Positions 26,391 through 33,806 of a stretch of DNA of 64,000 bases are shown piece after piece. The stretch spans positions 186,001 to 250,000 of the forward strand of contig NZ_LT860097.1 of the NCBI RefSeq assembly GCF_900184995.1. The letters run 5' to 3'. This DNA comes from Konateibacter massiliensis. Lineage in GTDB: Bacteria; Bacillota; Clostridia; Lachnospirales; Lachnospiraceae. A program made the position numbers and the translations under genes. The notes under the pieces were generated by a model. The model was not told the DNA's origin, did not search any database, and worked only from the letters and a program-made list of their open reading frames with translations. How positions within the stretch are numbered: position 1 is the stretch's first letter; every line of letters starts with the position of its first letter.

Positions 26391-28075
26391 TGAGATTAAA
26401 TGAAAAACCGTTTTATTTGACGAAGGATCAGATAAAGTGGGTTGATGATACGTATAAAACAATGACACTGGAAGAAAAAATCGGACAGTTGTTTTGCCCG
26501 ATTGTATTTACAAAAGACGAAGAAGAACTAAAAGGCTTTATTGATACGATGCATGTGGGCGGGGTGCTCTACCGTGAGGGTGAGGGAAAAGAGCTTCAGG
26601 AGGCTCACAGAATATTACAGAAGGCTTCAAAAATCCCTTTATTAGTCTCGTCTAACTTGGAATACGGCGGGGTTGGCTCTGCCATAGAGGGAACCTATTT
26701 TGGACGGGAGATGCTTGTGGCGGCGACTGACAGTGAAGAGAAAGCATACCAGCTTGGAAAAGTGAGCTGCACGGAAGGTGCGGCAGTCGGTGTAAACTGG
26801 TCGTTTGCGCCTGTTGTGGATTTGGATTACAACTACCGAAATCCTATCACAAATGTGAGAACGTTTGGAAGCTCTGTCGAGCGTGTCATAAAGATGGGAA
26901 AAGCCTATATAGAAGGTGCAAAAGAGGCGGAGGTTGCCACGGCAGTAAAGCATTTTCCGGGTGATGGCGTAGATGAGAGAGATCAGCATCTCCTCACAAG
27001 TGTAAATTCCCTCTCCTGCAAGGAATGGGATGAAACCTACGGGAAAATCTACACAGAGATGATAGAGGCAGGCACTTTGACAGTCATGGCAGGTCACATT
27101 GCAATGCCGGCATATGAGGAGTATTTTGATAACAAAACGGTTTCCAAGGTAATACCTGCAACGCTGTCAAAAAATCTGCTTGTCCATCTGCTCCGTGAAA
27201 AGCTTGGCTTTAACGGGCTGATTGTGACGGATGCCACGCCAATGGTAGGTTTTTGTGCCGCAATGGATAGGGCAAGCGCGGTGCCGCTCAGCATTGAGAA
27301 CGGCTGCGACATGTTTTTGTTCAACCGAAATATGGAGGAAGACTACCGCTTTATGAAGGAAGGCTATGAAAAAGGTATTCTTTCCGAAAACAGGCTGGAA
27401 GAGGCAATTAAGAGAATTCTGGCGACAAAGGCAGCACTAAAGCTGCATGAAAAGCAAAAAGAGGAGAAGCTTGTACCGGATGAAAAGGCACTTAGCCTTC
27501 TTCGCATCAAAGAGCATGAAAAATGGGCAAGAGAATGTGCAGACCAAGGCATTACACTTGTGAAAGATACGCAGAGTTTGCTTCCGTTAAATGTAAAGAG
27601 CCATAAGAGGATTCTTTTGGAGATGATGGGAGAATTCGAATCAAATGAAAGTGTTGCAGCATCCTTCATCGAGAGGCTTACCAAAGAAGGCTTTGCGGTG
27701 ACAAAGTACGAAAAAGAAGGCTTCGAGGTGATGAATGATAGTGTGACTTCTTTTAAGGAAAAATACGATTTAATTCTCTACATTGGAAATATCGAGACGG
27801 CTTCCAATAAAACAGTATCCCGCTTAAACTGGCATACCATGTTCGGACTGGGAAATAATATGCCTTGGATGGCAAACGAGATGCCTGTTATGTTCATCAG
27901 TGTGGGAAATCCGTATCATCTCTTAGACGCGCCGATGATTAAAACCTTTGTAAACGGCTATTGCAATTCCGAATATGTAATTGAGGCTGTTGTGGAAAAG
28001 ATAATGGGAAGAAGCAAATTTGTGGGAAAATCCCCGGTTGACGCATTTTGCGGCAGGGACGATTTGAAATATTAG
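26387..28075 (+). CDS. Glycoside hydrolase family 3 (NagZ-like catalytic signature)
   Basis: This 562-residue GH3 has a TIM barrel at about residues 1-350 and an alpha/beta sandwich from about 380 to the end. The motif KHFPGDG is followed by an Asp-x-His pair (ERDQHLLTSVN), the catalytic dyad arrangement of NagZ-type beta-N-acetylhexosaminidases and related phosphorylases. The nucleophile Asp is in IVTDATPM (D282). It has no signal peptide, so it acts inside the cell. Because of the dyad I favour a substrate with an N-acetylhexosamine or a phosphorolytic reaction. Beta-glucosidase or beta-xylosidase activity remains possible. It is coupled to the permease gene by a four-base overlap. Confidence 0.83.
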   Translation: MMRLNEKPFYLTKDQIKWVDDTYKTMTLEEKIGQLFCPIVFTKDEEELKGFIDTMHVGGVLYREGEGKELQEAHRILQKASKIPLLVSSNLEYGGVGSAIEGTYFGREMLVAATDSEEKAYQLGKVSCTEGAAVGVNWSFAPVVDLDYNYRNPITNVRTFGSSVERVIKMGKAYIEGAKEAEVATAVKHFPGDGVDERDQHLLTSVNSLSCKEWDETYGKIYTEMIEAGTLTVMAGHIAMPAYEEYFDNKTVSKVIPATLSKNLLVHLLREKLGFNGLIVTDATPMVGFCAAMDRASAVPLSIENGCDMFLFNRNMEEDYRFMKEGYEKGILSENRLEEAIKRILATKAALKLHEKQKEEKLVPDEKALSLLRIKEHEKWARECADQGITLVKDTQSLLPLNVKSHKRILLEMMGEFESNESVAASFIERLTKEGFAVTKYEKEGFEVMNDSVTSFKEKYDLILYIGNIETASNKTVSRLNWHTMFGLGNNMPWMANEMPVMFISVGNPYHLLDAPMIKTFVNGYCNSEYVIEAVVEKIMGRSKFVGKSPVDAFCGRDDLKY

Positions 28076-28102
28076 GGTGAAAACCTATAAATGGAGGAAC
28101 GT

Positions 28103-30913
28103 ATGAAGATTACTAACTTGCAGATAAACGGAATAACAAATCCGGTCGGGTTTCACTATGAATATCTTGTCTGCTCATGGAATGTGACAGATACAGAGAG
28201 CAAAAAACAGAAAAAAGCACGAATTGAAGTGAGTGACAGTGATAGCTTTGTACAAATTCTGTTTCAAAAAGAAGGAGAGGATTTAAAGCAGGGCGGTGAG
28301 GCAATCGAAATGGGGATAAAGCCTCGCACCACTTACTACTACCGCGTATCGGTATGGGGCGATGGCGGAGACAGCGCAGTCAGTGAAACTTGTTTCTTTG
28401 AGACAGGAAAGATGAGTGAAGAATGGAACGCTGAGTGGATTGCAGCTCCAAAACAGGAGGAGATTCACCCTGTTTTAAAGAAGAGCTTTTTTGTGGAAAA
28501 GCCGGTTAAGCGGGCAAGACTTTATGCGTCCTGCGTCGGGCTTTTTGAGGCTTATTTAAATGGAAAAAAACTTGGCGAGGAATATTTGGCACCTTATATC
28601 AATCATTATGAGACAAACATTCAGGTTATGACCTTTCCGATGGAAGAAGAGCTTTTGACAGGCGAGGATAATGATATTAAAATCTTGCTTGGAAAGGGCT
28701 GGTACATGGCTGCTTTTGGACTGGAATTAAAAAAAGAAAACTATGGTGACAGAATGGCAGCTATCGGGGAACTTTATCTGGAATATAAGGACGGCACCAC
28801 GGAGTGTATTTGTACCGATGATACATGGAGCTATTGCGGCTCAGATATTGAGGATTCCGGCATTTATGACGGGGAGATACAAAACCGCCTGCTGTGGAGC
28901 GATAAAGACAATAAGGAAAAACCTGTGGAGGTGCTTTGGCAGCCGGAACGTTCAGACGGAACGAAAAATCTGGCGAAACATCACCTTATGGATCGGCTGA
29001 GCCTTCCTGTGCTTGCAAAGGAAAGCATGGAGGTAAAGGAGATTATAACGACTCCGGCTGGCGAAACTGTGCTTGATATGGGACAAAATTTTGCGGGATT
29101 TATGGAGTTTACGGTTGATTTGCCTAAAAATACAAGGGTGATTTTGAGTTTTGGAGAGATTTTACAGCAGGGCAATTTTTACAATAAAAATTATCGCGAT
29201 GCAAAATCTCAGTTTGTCTATATTTCTGGCGGAGAAAAAGAGGTGGTGCGCCCTCATTTTACCTTTTTTGGTTTTCGCTATGTGAGAGTGGAAGGCTGGG
29301 TTGGCGAGCTGAAAAAAGAGGATTTTACAGGCTGGGCGTTGTATTCGGATATTCAAAGGACAGGTTATTTGGAGACTGCAAATCAAAAGGTGAACCGTCT
29401 TTATGAGAATACTTTGTGGGGCTTAAAGTCAAATTTCCTAGATATGCCGACGGATTGCCCGCAGCGAAGTGAGAGGCTTGGCTGGACGGGGGATGCGCAA
29501 GTTTTTGCCCCGACTGCAAGCTATCATATGGATACAAGAGCGTTTTTTCATAAATTTTTAAAGGACCTTCGGGATGAACAAAGGCTGTTAGACGGTGGTA
29601 TACCTAACTTTTTGCCAAACATCGGACATAAAAAGGATGCCTCAAGCGTGTGGGGCGATATTGCAACGCTTCTTCCGAATACGTTGTTTACGTATTACAA
29701 TTCTGTGGAGGAAATGGAGTACTGCTATCCGATTATGAAGGATTGGGTGGACTACATTGACAGACAGGATGCTGCAAGAGGCCGTCAATATTTATACAAT
29801 ACGGGCTTTACCTTTGGCGACTGGCTTGCACTTGACGGACCGACTCCTACAAGCTTTAAGGGAAGTACGGATGATGCCTATATTTCTTCGGTCTACTATT
29901 ACCGCTCTGTACAGCTGGTACGAGAAACAGCAGAAAAGCTTCAAAAGACAGAGGATGCAGCACATTACGGTGAGCTTGAAAGCAAAATCAAAGAGGCAAT
30001 CTTTCATGAATTTTTCACGCCAAGCGGCAGGCTTGCTATCGACACACAGGCAGCGTATATTATAGCGCTTAAATTTGGCATTTATCACGACAAGGAAGAA
30101 CTGAAGGAACAGTTTAAAAGGCGGCTTCAAAGCGACTGCAACCAGATTAAATGCGGCTTTGTCGGGGCGCCTCTGCTTTGTACGGTACTTGGAGAAATCG
30201 GAGAATACGAACTGGCATATGACTTTTTATTGAAGGAAGACTTCCCGAGCTGGCTGTACAGTGTCAATCTGGGGGCTACAACTATTTGGGAGAGGTGGAA
30301 TTCTGTTGCGGAGGATGGAACAATTAGTGATACGGGTATGAACTCCTTGAATCACTATGCTTATGGCTCAGTTATGGAGTTTGCCTATGCATATCTGGCT
30401 GGAATCCGCCCGCTTGAGAAAGGCTTCCAAAAGGCAGTCATTGCACCAAAACCAGATATTCGCTTGCCTTATGTGAAGGGAAGCTACAATTCAGCATGGG
30501 GAACCTATGTGTGTAATTGGAGTATTCAAAAAGAAGGAAATATCTGCATTCATATCGAGATTCCGTTTGCCTGTGAGGCAGTGGTGGAGCTGCCGGAGTA
30601 TGGCGGTGAGACGAAGCATCTGAGCGGGGGAAGCTATGATTTTGATTATATGCCAAAAAGAGATTTTAGAAAGCCGTATCACGAGAAAACGACTCTGTCC
30701 CGCCTCTCCAACGATGAGAAGGCGATGGGGATTCTATTTCGGTACGTGCCTGCCATCGGCGGTATTGCGGCTTCAAAGGAGCCGGAGATGGGCGCAAAGA
30801 CCTTAGAGCAGATTACTCATATGGAATACCTGCCTTTTGAGCCGGACAAGCTTAAAAAGGCAATAGAGGAGCTGTGTGCATTGCAGAAAACGGAGGATGC
30901 AGATGAACGATAA
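28103..30913 (+). CDS. Alpha-L-rhamnosidase, GH78 (second copy)
   Basis: This 936-residue GH78 is a paralogue of the enzyme at 11701. It shares the domain order and the acidic motif DCPQRSERLGWTGD (451-464), RPHFTFFGFRYVRV and TTIWERWNSV. It is about 87 residues longer because of a C-terminal tail after the last beta domain (from about residue 850; SGGSYDFDYMPKRDF onward). In that tail SRLSNDEKAMGILFRYVP looks helical, and I cannot place it. Start ATG 28103 lies behind GGAGG; the ATG at 28091 overlaps that site. It has no signal peptide. The stop overlaps the next gene by 11 bases. Confidence 0.92.
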   Translation: MKITNLQINGITNPVGFHYEYLVCSWNVTDTESKKQKKARIEVSDSDSFVQILFQKEGEDLKQGGEAIEMGIKPRTTYYYRVSVWGDGGDSAVSETCFFETGKMSEEWNAEWIAAPKQEEIHPVLKKSFFVEKPVKRARLYASCVGLFEAYLNGKKLGEEYLAPYINHYETNIQVMTFPMEEELLTGEDNDIKILLGKGWYMAAFGLELKKENYGDRMAAIGELYLEYKDGTTECICTDDTWSYCGSDIEDSGIYDGEIQNRLLWSDKDNKEKPVEVLWQPERSDGTKNLAKHHLMDRLSLPVLAKESMEVKEIITTPAGETVLDMGQNFAGFMEFTVDLPKNTRVILSFGEILQQGNFYNKNYRDAKSQFVYISGGEKEVVRPHFTFFGFRYVRVEGWVGELKKEDFTGWALYSDIQRTGYLETANQKVNRLYENTLWGLKSNFLDMPTDCPQRSERLGWTGDAQVFAPTASYHMDTRAFFHKFLKDLRDEQRLLDGGIPNFLPNIGHKKDASSVWGDIATLLPNTLFTYYNSVEEMEYCYPIMKDWVDYIDRQDAARGRQYLYNTGFTFGDWLALDGPTPTSFKGSTDDAYISSVYYYRSVQLVRETAEKLQKTEDAAHYGELESKIKEAIFHEFFTPSGRLAIDTQAAYIIALKFGIYHDKEELKEQFKRRLQSDCNQIKCGFVGAPLLCTVLGEIGEYELAYDFLLKEDFPSWLYSVNLGATTIWERWNSVAEDGTISDTGMNSLNHYAYGSVMEFAYAYLAGIRPLEKGFQKAVIAPKPDIRLPYVKGSYNSAWGTYVCNWSIQKEGNICIHIEIPFACEAVVELPEYGGETKHLSGGSYDFDYMPKRDFRKPYHEKTTLSRLSNDEKAMGILFRYVPAIGGIAASKEPEMGAKTLEQITHMEYLPFEPDKLKKAIEELCALQKTEDADER

Positions 30914-31547
30914 AGCATTTATTTTTGATTTAGACGGTGTTCTTGTATTTACTGACCGCTATCACTACGAGGCATGGAAAAAGGTGGCAGATGACAAGGG
31001 AATTTATTTCGATGAAATTATCAATAACAGACTTCGTGGGGTAAGCAGAGCAGAAAGCTTGGAAATCATATTGGAGCGATATGACGGGATGCTTACGGAG
31101 TCTGAAAAAGCAGTGATGATGGAGGAAAAAAACAACATCTATAAGGAACTGTTAAAACAGATGACGGAGAAGGATGTGACAGCACAGGTAAGAGAGACCC
31201 TCGATTACCTCAGAAACAAAGGATTTTTACTGGCAATCGGCTCTTCTAGTAAGAATGCAGGGTTTATTCTGGAAAAGGTCGGCTTGAAAGACTATTTTGA
31301 CGCGCTGTCCGACGGAAATAATATTTCCAAGAGTAAGCCGGACCCGGAAGTGTTTTTGAAGGCGGCTGAGCTTTTGGGAAAAGAGCCAAAGAATTGCATT
31401 GTGGTGGAGGACGCCTACGCCGGAATTGATGCCGCAAAAAGTGGGGGAATGACGGCAATAGGTATAGGCGACGCCACGGGATATGAGAAGGCAGATTTTA
31501 AGATTTCCTCCTTTGAAGAGTTGAAGGAAATTGCAGAAAGTGTCTAA
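30903..31547 (+). CDS. Beta-phosphoglucomutase-like HAD hydrolase
   Basis: This 214-residue HAD protein has nucleophile and acid Asp residues in FDLDGVL (D9, D11), Thr/Ser in IGSSSKNAG, Lys in KSKPDPEVFLKAAELLG and acidic VVEDAYAGIDAAK. The cap contains LRGVSRAESLEIIL, the loop typical of beta-phosphoglucomutases. These enzymes convert beta-glucose-1-phosphate to glucose-6-phosphate after phosphorolysis. That fits a phosphorolytic step in this locus, perhaps by the GH3 enzyme. Start ATG 30903 is behind GGAGG and inside the end of the GH78 gene. It is the last gene of the importer block; only 13 bases separate it from the convergent efflux gene. Confidence 0.87.
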   Translation: MNDKAFIFDLDGVLVFTDRYHYEAWKKVADDKGIYFDEIINNRLRGVSRAESLEIILERYDGMLTESEKAVMMEEKNNIYKELLKQMTEKDVTAQVRETLDYLRNKGFLLAIGSSSKNAGFILEKVGLKDYFDALSDGNNISKSKPDPEVFLKAAELLGKEPKNCIVVEDAYAGIDAAKSGGMTAIGIGDATGYEKADFKISSFEELKEIAESV

Positions 31548-31560
31548 GTAAGCTCACACT

Positions 31561-32808
31561 TTATGATTCTTTCAGCCCTTTTACCACAAGCTTACTCTTC
31601 AAAAAGATTACCCATACGGCAATGGCGATGACAGATGAGGAAATCATAATGATTCCCAAACCATGTACCATATTGCTCCAAGCCAAGGAGCCAAGCGCCA
31701 TGCCGGCACTTCCGAGTATCGTGTGAATGGCATTAATCAGCGAGGAGGCAGAGCCGATATCCCCACTCTGCTGGTCCAGCAAAATGTTCGTGCTGAAAGG
31801 ACGTACGGCACCCTCTATAAGAGTAAACGGCAGGTAGGTGAGCAGGAACGCAACCGGAGAAAGATTACCAAATACAAGAACTCCGATGCCGCTTGCCAGC
31901 GCTACGCCAAGGCAGAGCCATGAAAAGGTGCGGGCTGACATTTTTCCGATTGTGCGTATGTAGATGACAGGGCCTAAAATGGCAAGCCCCGAATTGACAG
32001 CAAAAAAATAGCTGTATGTTTGTGCGTTCAATGTAAAATAATTTTGATAAATATAGGAAGACATCGTCACATAAGCCATGTAAGGGGCGGCAAGAACGGA
32101 TGCGATGAAAAGGAAAGTAGTAAAGCCTGCATTCCTTCCTACACTGACCAGCCTTACCAGTGAACCGCCGATACTTCCTTTATAACGCTCATGTACGGAC
32201 AAGGTTTCTTGAAAGAGAAACGTTATGCACAGTGTGATTAAGCCGATGACAGCCAAAACCCAAAAGGTTTCTCGCCACTCTGCGACACGCAGAATGGCAG
32301 CTCCCGCAATTGGTGCTATCATAGGTGCTAGTACAGCCATGGCCTGGACAACGGCGAGCACCTTGCTCTTTAATTTCCCGGAAAAGCAGTCCTTTACCAA
32401 GGCGGTTGACACAGCGACAACGCCGCCAGCTCCTAAAGACTGAGCCACACGGAATAGAATTAACTGTTCAATTGAGCCGGATAAGGCAGATGCGATACTT
32501 CCGGCAGTATATAAACTTAAACTGAGAATAAGAATGGTTTTTCTGCCGTACTTGTCGCTCAGCGGTCCGAATAAAATAATGCCGGCTGCAAAAAAGAAAT
32601 AAAAAGCGATTAGGGTCAGATTTACCATTGTAGCGGTCGTATTAAAATATTGTGTCATGGCAGGCATGGCGGGGAGATACATGTCAATGGACAGCGGGAT
32701 AAACATTGACATAAGGGAGATATACAGAATAAGTCCCTTTGCCCCTAAATATTTTTGAGGCGCTAATAAGATAGTACCTTTTTTTGATGGTTGATTTTTG
32801 GTATTCAT
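31561..32808 (-). CDS. MFS multidrug efflux transporter (Bcr/CflA family)
   Basis: This 415-residue, 12-helix major facilitator is of the Bcr/CflA drug-resistance type. SIDMYLPAMPAMTQYF after helix 1, GPLSDKYGRKTILIL (motif A) and RVAQSLGAGGVVAVSTALVKDCF (motif C region) are characteristic. It would export drugs or metabolites by proton antiport. I start at 32808 because TAGGAGGAATTAAA precedes that ATG. The same frame is open 30 codons further, to 32898, across a terminator-like hairpin. It is convergent with the phosphoglucomutase-like gene. Confidence 0.88.
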   Translation of the reverse strand: MNTKNQPSKKGTILLAPQKYLGAKGLILYISLMSMFIPLSIDMYLPAMPAMTQYFNTTATMVNLTLIAFYFFFAAGIILFGPLSDKYGRKTILILSLSLYTAGSIASALSGSIEQLILFRVAQSLGAGGVVAVSTALVKDCFSGKLKSKVLAVVQAMAVLAPMIAPIAGAAILRVAEWRETFWVLAVIGLITLCITFLFQETLSVHERYKGSIGGSLVRLVSVGRNAGFTTFLFIASVLAAPYMAYVTMSSYIYQNYFTLNAQTYSYFFAVNSGLAILGPVIYIRTIGKMSARTFSWLCLGVALASGIGVLVFGNLSPVAFLLTYLPFTLIEGAVRPFSTNILLDQQSGDIGSASSLINAIHTILGSAGMALGSLAWSNMVHGLGIIMISSSVIAIAVWVIFLKSKLVVKGLKES

Positions 32809-32831
32809 TTTAATTCCTCCTAATTTGCAAT

Positions 32832-32875
32832 AAAAAAAGGATAAGTGACCAAACATTTCTGTTGGCAACTTATCC
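32832..32875 (-). promoter_or_regulatory. Terminator-like attenuator in the efflux gene leader
   Basis: On the minus strand GGATAAGT (rc of 32868-32875) pairs with ACTTATCC (rc of 32839-32846), with an inner CCAA/TTGG pairing, and is followed by seven T (32832-32838). This structure lies between the promoter (32908-32936) and the efflux start at 32808. A short frame beginning at 32898 would be translated through it, as in ribosome-mediated attenuation of resistance genes. Confidence 0.6.
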
Positions 32876-32907
32876 AGCACACGAGGTGTACCCTCCATTG
32901 TTTCCCT

Positions 32908-32936
32908 AGCATAGCAGAAAGAAAAGTGAATGTCAA
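32908..32936 (-). promoter_or_regulatory. Consensus promoter of the efflux gene
   Basis: TTGACA (rc of 32931-32936), a 17-base spacer and TATGCT (rc of 32908-32913) lie on the minus strand. The predicted transcription start is near 32901, only a few bases before the ATG at 32898 and about 90 bases before the efflux start. Confidence 0.75.
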
Positions 32937-32985
32937 TGGCAAGTTGATAAGAAATTACATTGCAATTCCTTATTATTTTACAAAA

Positions 32986-33009
32986 AAAAGTAACCTTTCG
33001 GTTACTTTT
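32986..33009 (-). terminator. Minus-strand terminator of an unassigned transcript
   Basis: AAAAGTAACC, a GAAA loop and GGTTACTTTT followed by more T on the minus strand form a textbook intrinsic terminator. No minus-strand gene lies upstream of it within this intergenic region. On the minus strand it is preceded by a C-rich stretch (rc of 33010-33020) and the palindrome TTAAGGAATT/AATTCCTTAA (33024-33043). A small RNA is possible. Confidence 0.55.
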
Positions 33010-33196
33010 AGGGGGGAGGGAGTTTAAGGAATTAAATTCCTTAAATAAATATGAAAAAGATTATCTATATAAATAAGTGATTGGCTTAATCTATGAACTT
33101 AGTATAACCATAAAATGTGTAGAAATCGTGATGATAAATTGAATGAATTGTTAACGTTAAAAGAATAATGATGAATAAAATATGAATGAATTTAAT

Positions 33197-33225
33197 TTGC
33201 GATATGAGGAGAGGAATAGTATAAT
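33197..33225 (+). promoter_or_regulatory. Promoter of the small orphan gene
   Basis: TTGCGA (33197-33202), a 17-base spacer and TATAAT (33220-33225) lie about 60 bases before ATG 33286. Apart from the features listed, 32937-33285 is AT-rich with no gene recognised. Confidence 0.65.
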
Positions 33226-33285
33226 AAAAACAGCAGAAAAAACAAAAGCAACCTATCACCTTGATTTAATAGGAGGAATGCTGTT

Positions 33286-33537
33286 ATGGAAAGAGGAAAA
33301 AGTGAGCTGAGAATGACACATTCCTGTGTGTTATCCAGAGGAAAAGAAAGAATTGTGCGTGTGACTTTTGAGGACGATCATGCTTATGCGGAGGGAATTG
33401 TTCCGGATGGAAAGATTGAAAAGCAGCAAGGATTTTCAGAGGACGAAGTACAGCAATTGGAAATTTATCTGAAAATGAACAAAGATGATATTATGCAAAA
33501 GGCAAAGGCGATTACCGGAATTACGCATTGGTTTTAA
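33286..33537 (+). CDS. Small conserved hypothetical protein
   Basis: This 83-residue soluble protein has an N-terminal strand-rich part (CVLSRGKERIVRVTFEDDHAYAEGIVPDGKIEKQQGF) and a helical C-terminus (SEDEVQQLEIYLKMNKDDIMQKAKAI). There are no membrane segments or catalytic motifs that I recognise. It has its own promoter, a strong RBS (TAGGAGGAAT) and its own terminator, so it is a single-gene unit. I believe similar short proteins occur in Lachnospiraceae, but I cannot name a function. Confidence 0.7.
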   Translation: MERGKSELRMTHSCVLSRGKERIVRVTFEDDHAYAEGIVPDGKIEKQQGFSEDEVQQLEIYLKMNKDDIMQKAKAITGITHWF

Positions 33538-33548
33538 TAGCAAATTTA

Positions 33549-33602
33549 AATCTCCCCCTATCCTGTTGTCAGATTGAGACAAGGAATAGGGGGATTTTTT
33601 TA
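33549..33602 (+). terminator. Rho-independent terminator
   Basis: A long stem (ATCTCCCCCTATCC ... GGAATAGGGGGAT) with an additional TTGTC/GACAA pairing is followed by seven T. It ends the small orphan transcript. Confidence 0.88.
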
Positions 33603-33694
33603 TATAAAAGGAAATTGTAACTTAAGCATGATAGAAAATCTTGCCCCCATAAGAAAATATGTTGAAAATTACAAAAAACACATCGGAAATTACA

Positions 33695-33723
33695 TAGATA
33701 TATACAGGGTGTACAACTATAAT
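33695..33723 (+). promoter_or_regulatory. Promoter of the second sugar importer
   Basis: TAGATA (33695-33700), a 17-base spacer and TATAAT (33718-33723). The -35 is weak, as expected where a regulator such as the YesN-type protein encoded downstream activates transcription. Confidence 0.5.
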
Positions 33724-33743
33724 CGAAAGTGTAACAAACAACA

Positions 33744-33757
33744 GTAAAGCGTTTCGT
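33744..33757. promoter_or_regulatory. Possible CcpA (cre) site
   Basis: On the minus strand, ACGAAACGCTTTAC has the AAACG-C-TTT core of catabolite-responsive elements but deviates at both ends. It lies 21 bases after the -10, where a roadblock or promoter-proximal repressor site would act. The assignment is tentative. Confidence 0.35.
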
Positions 33758-33806
33758 TAAAATATACAAAATGTTTTACAAGTTTAAGATTATAGGAGAT
33801 GGAAGA

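Noticed and set aside
32809-32898. 30-residue N-terminal extension of the efflux protein as the true start
   Set aside because: It spans the hairpin and has no likeness to the family, while the ATG at 32808 has a strong RBS. It is kept only as a possible leader peptide.
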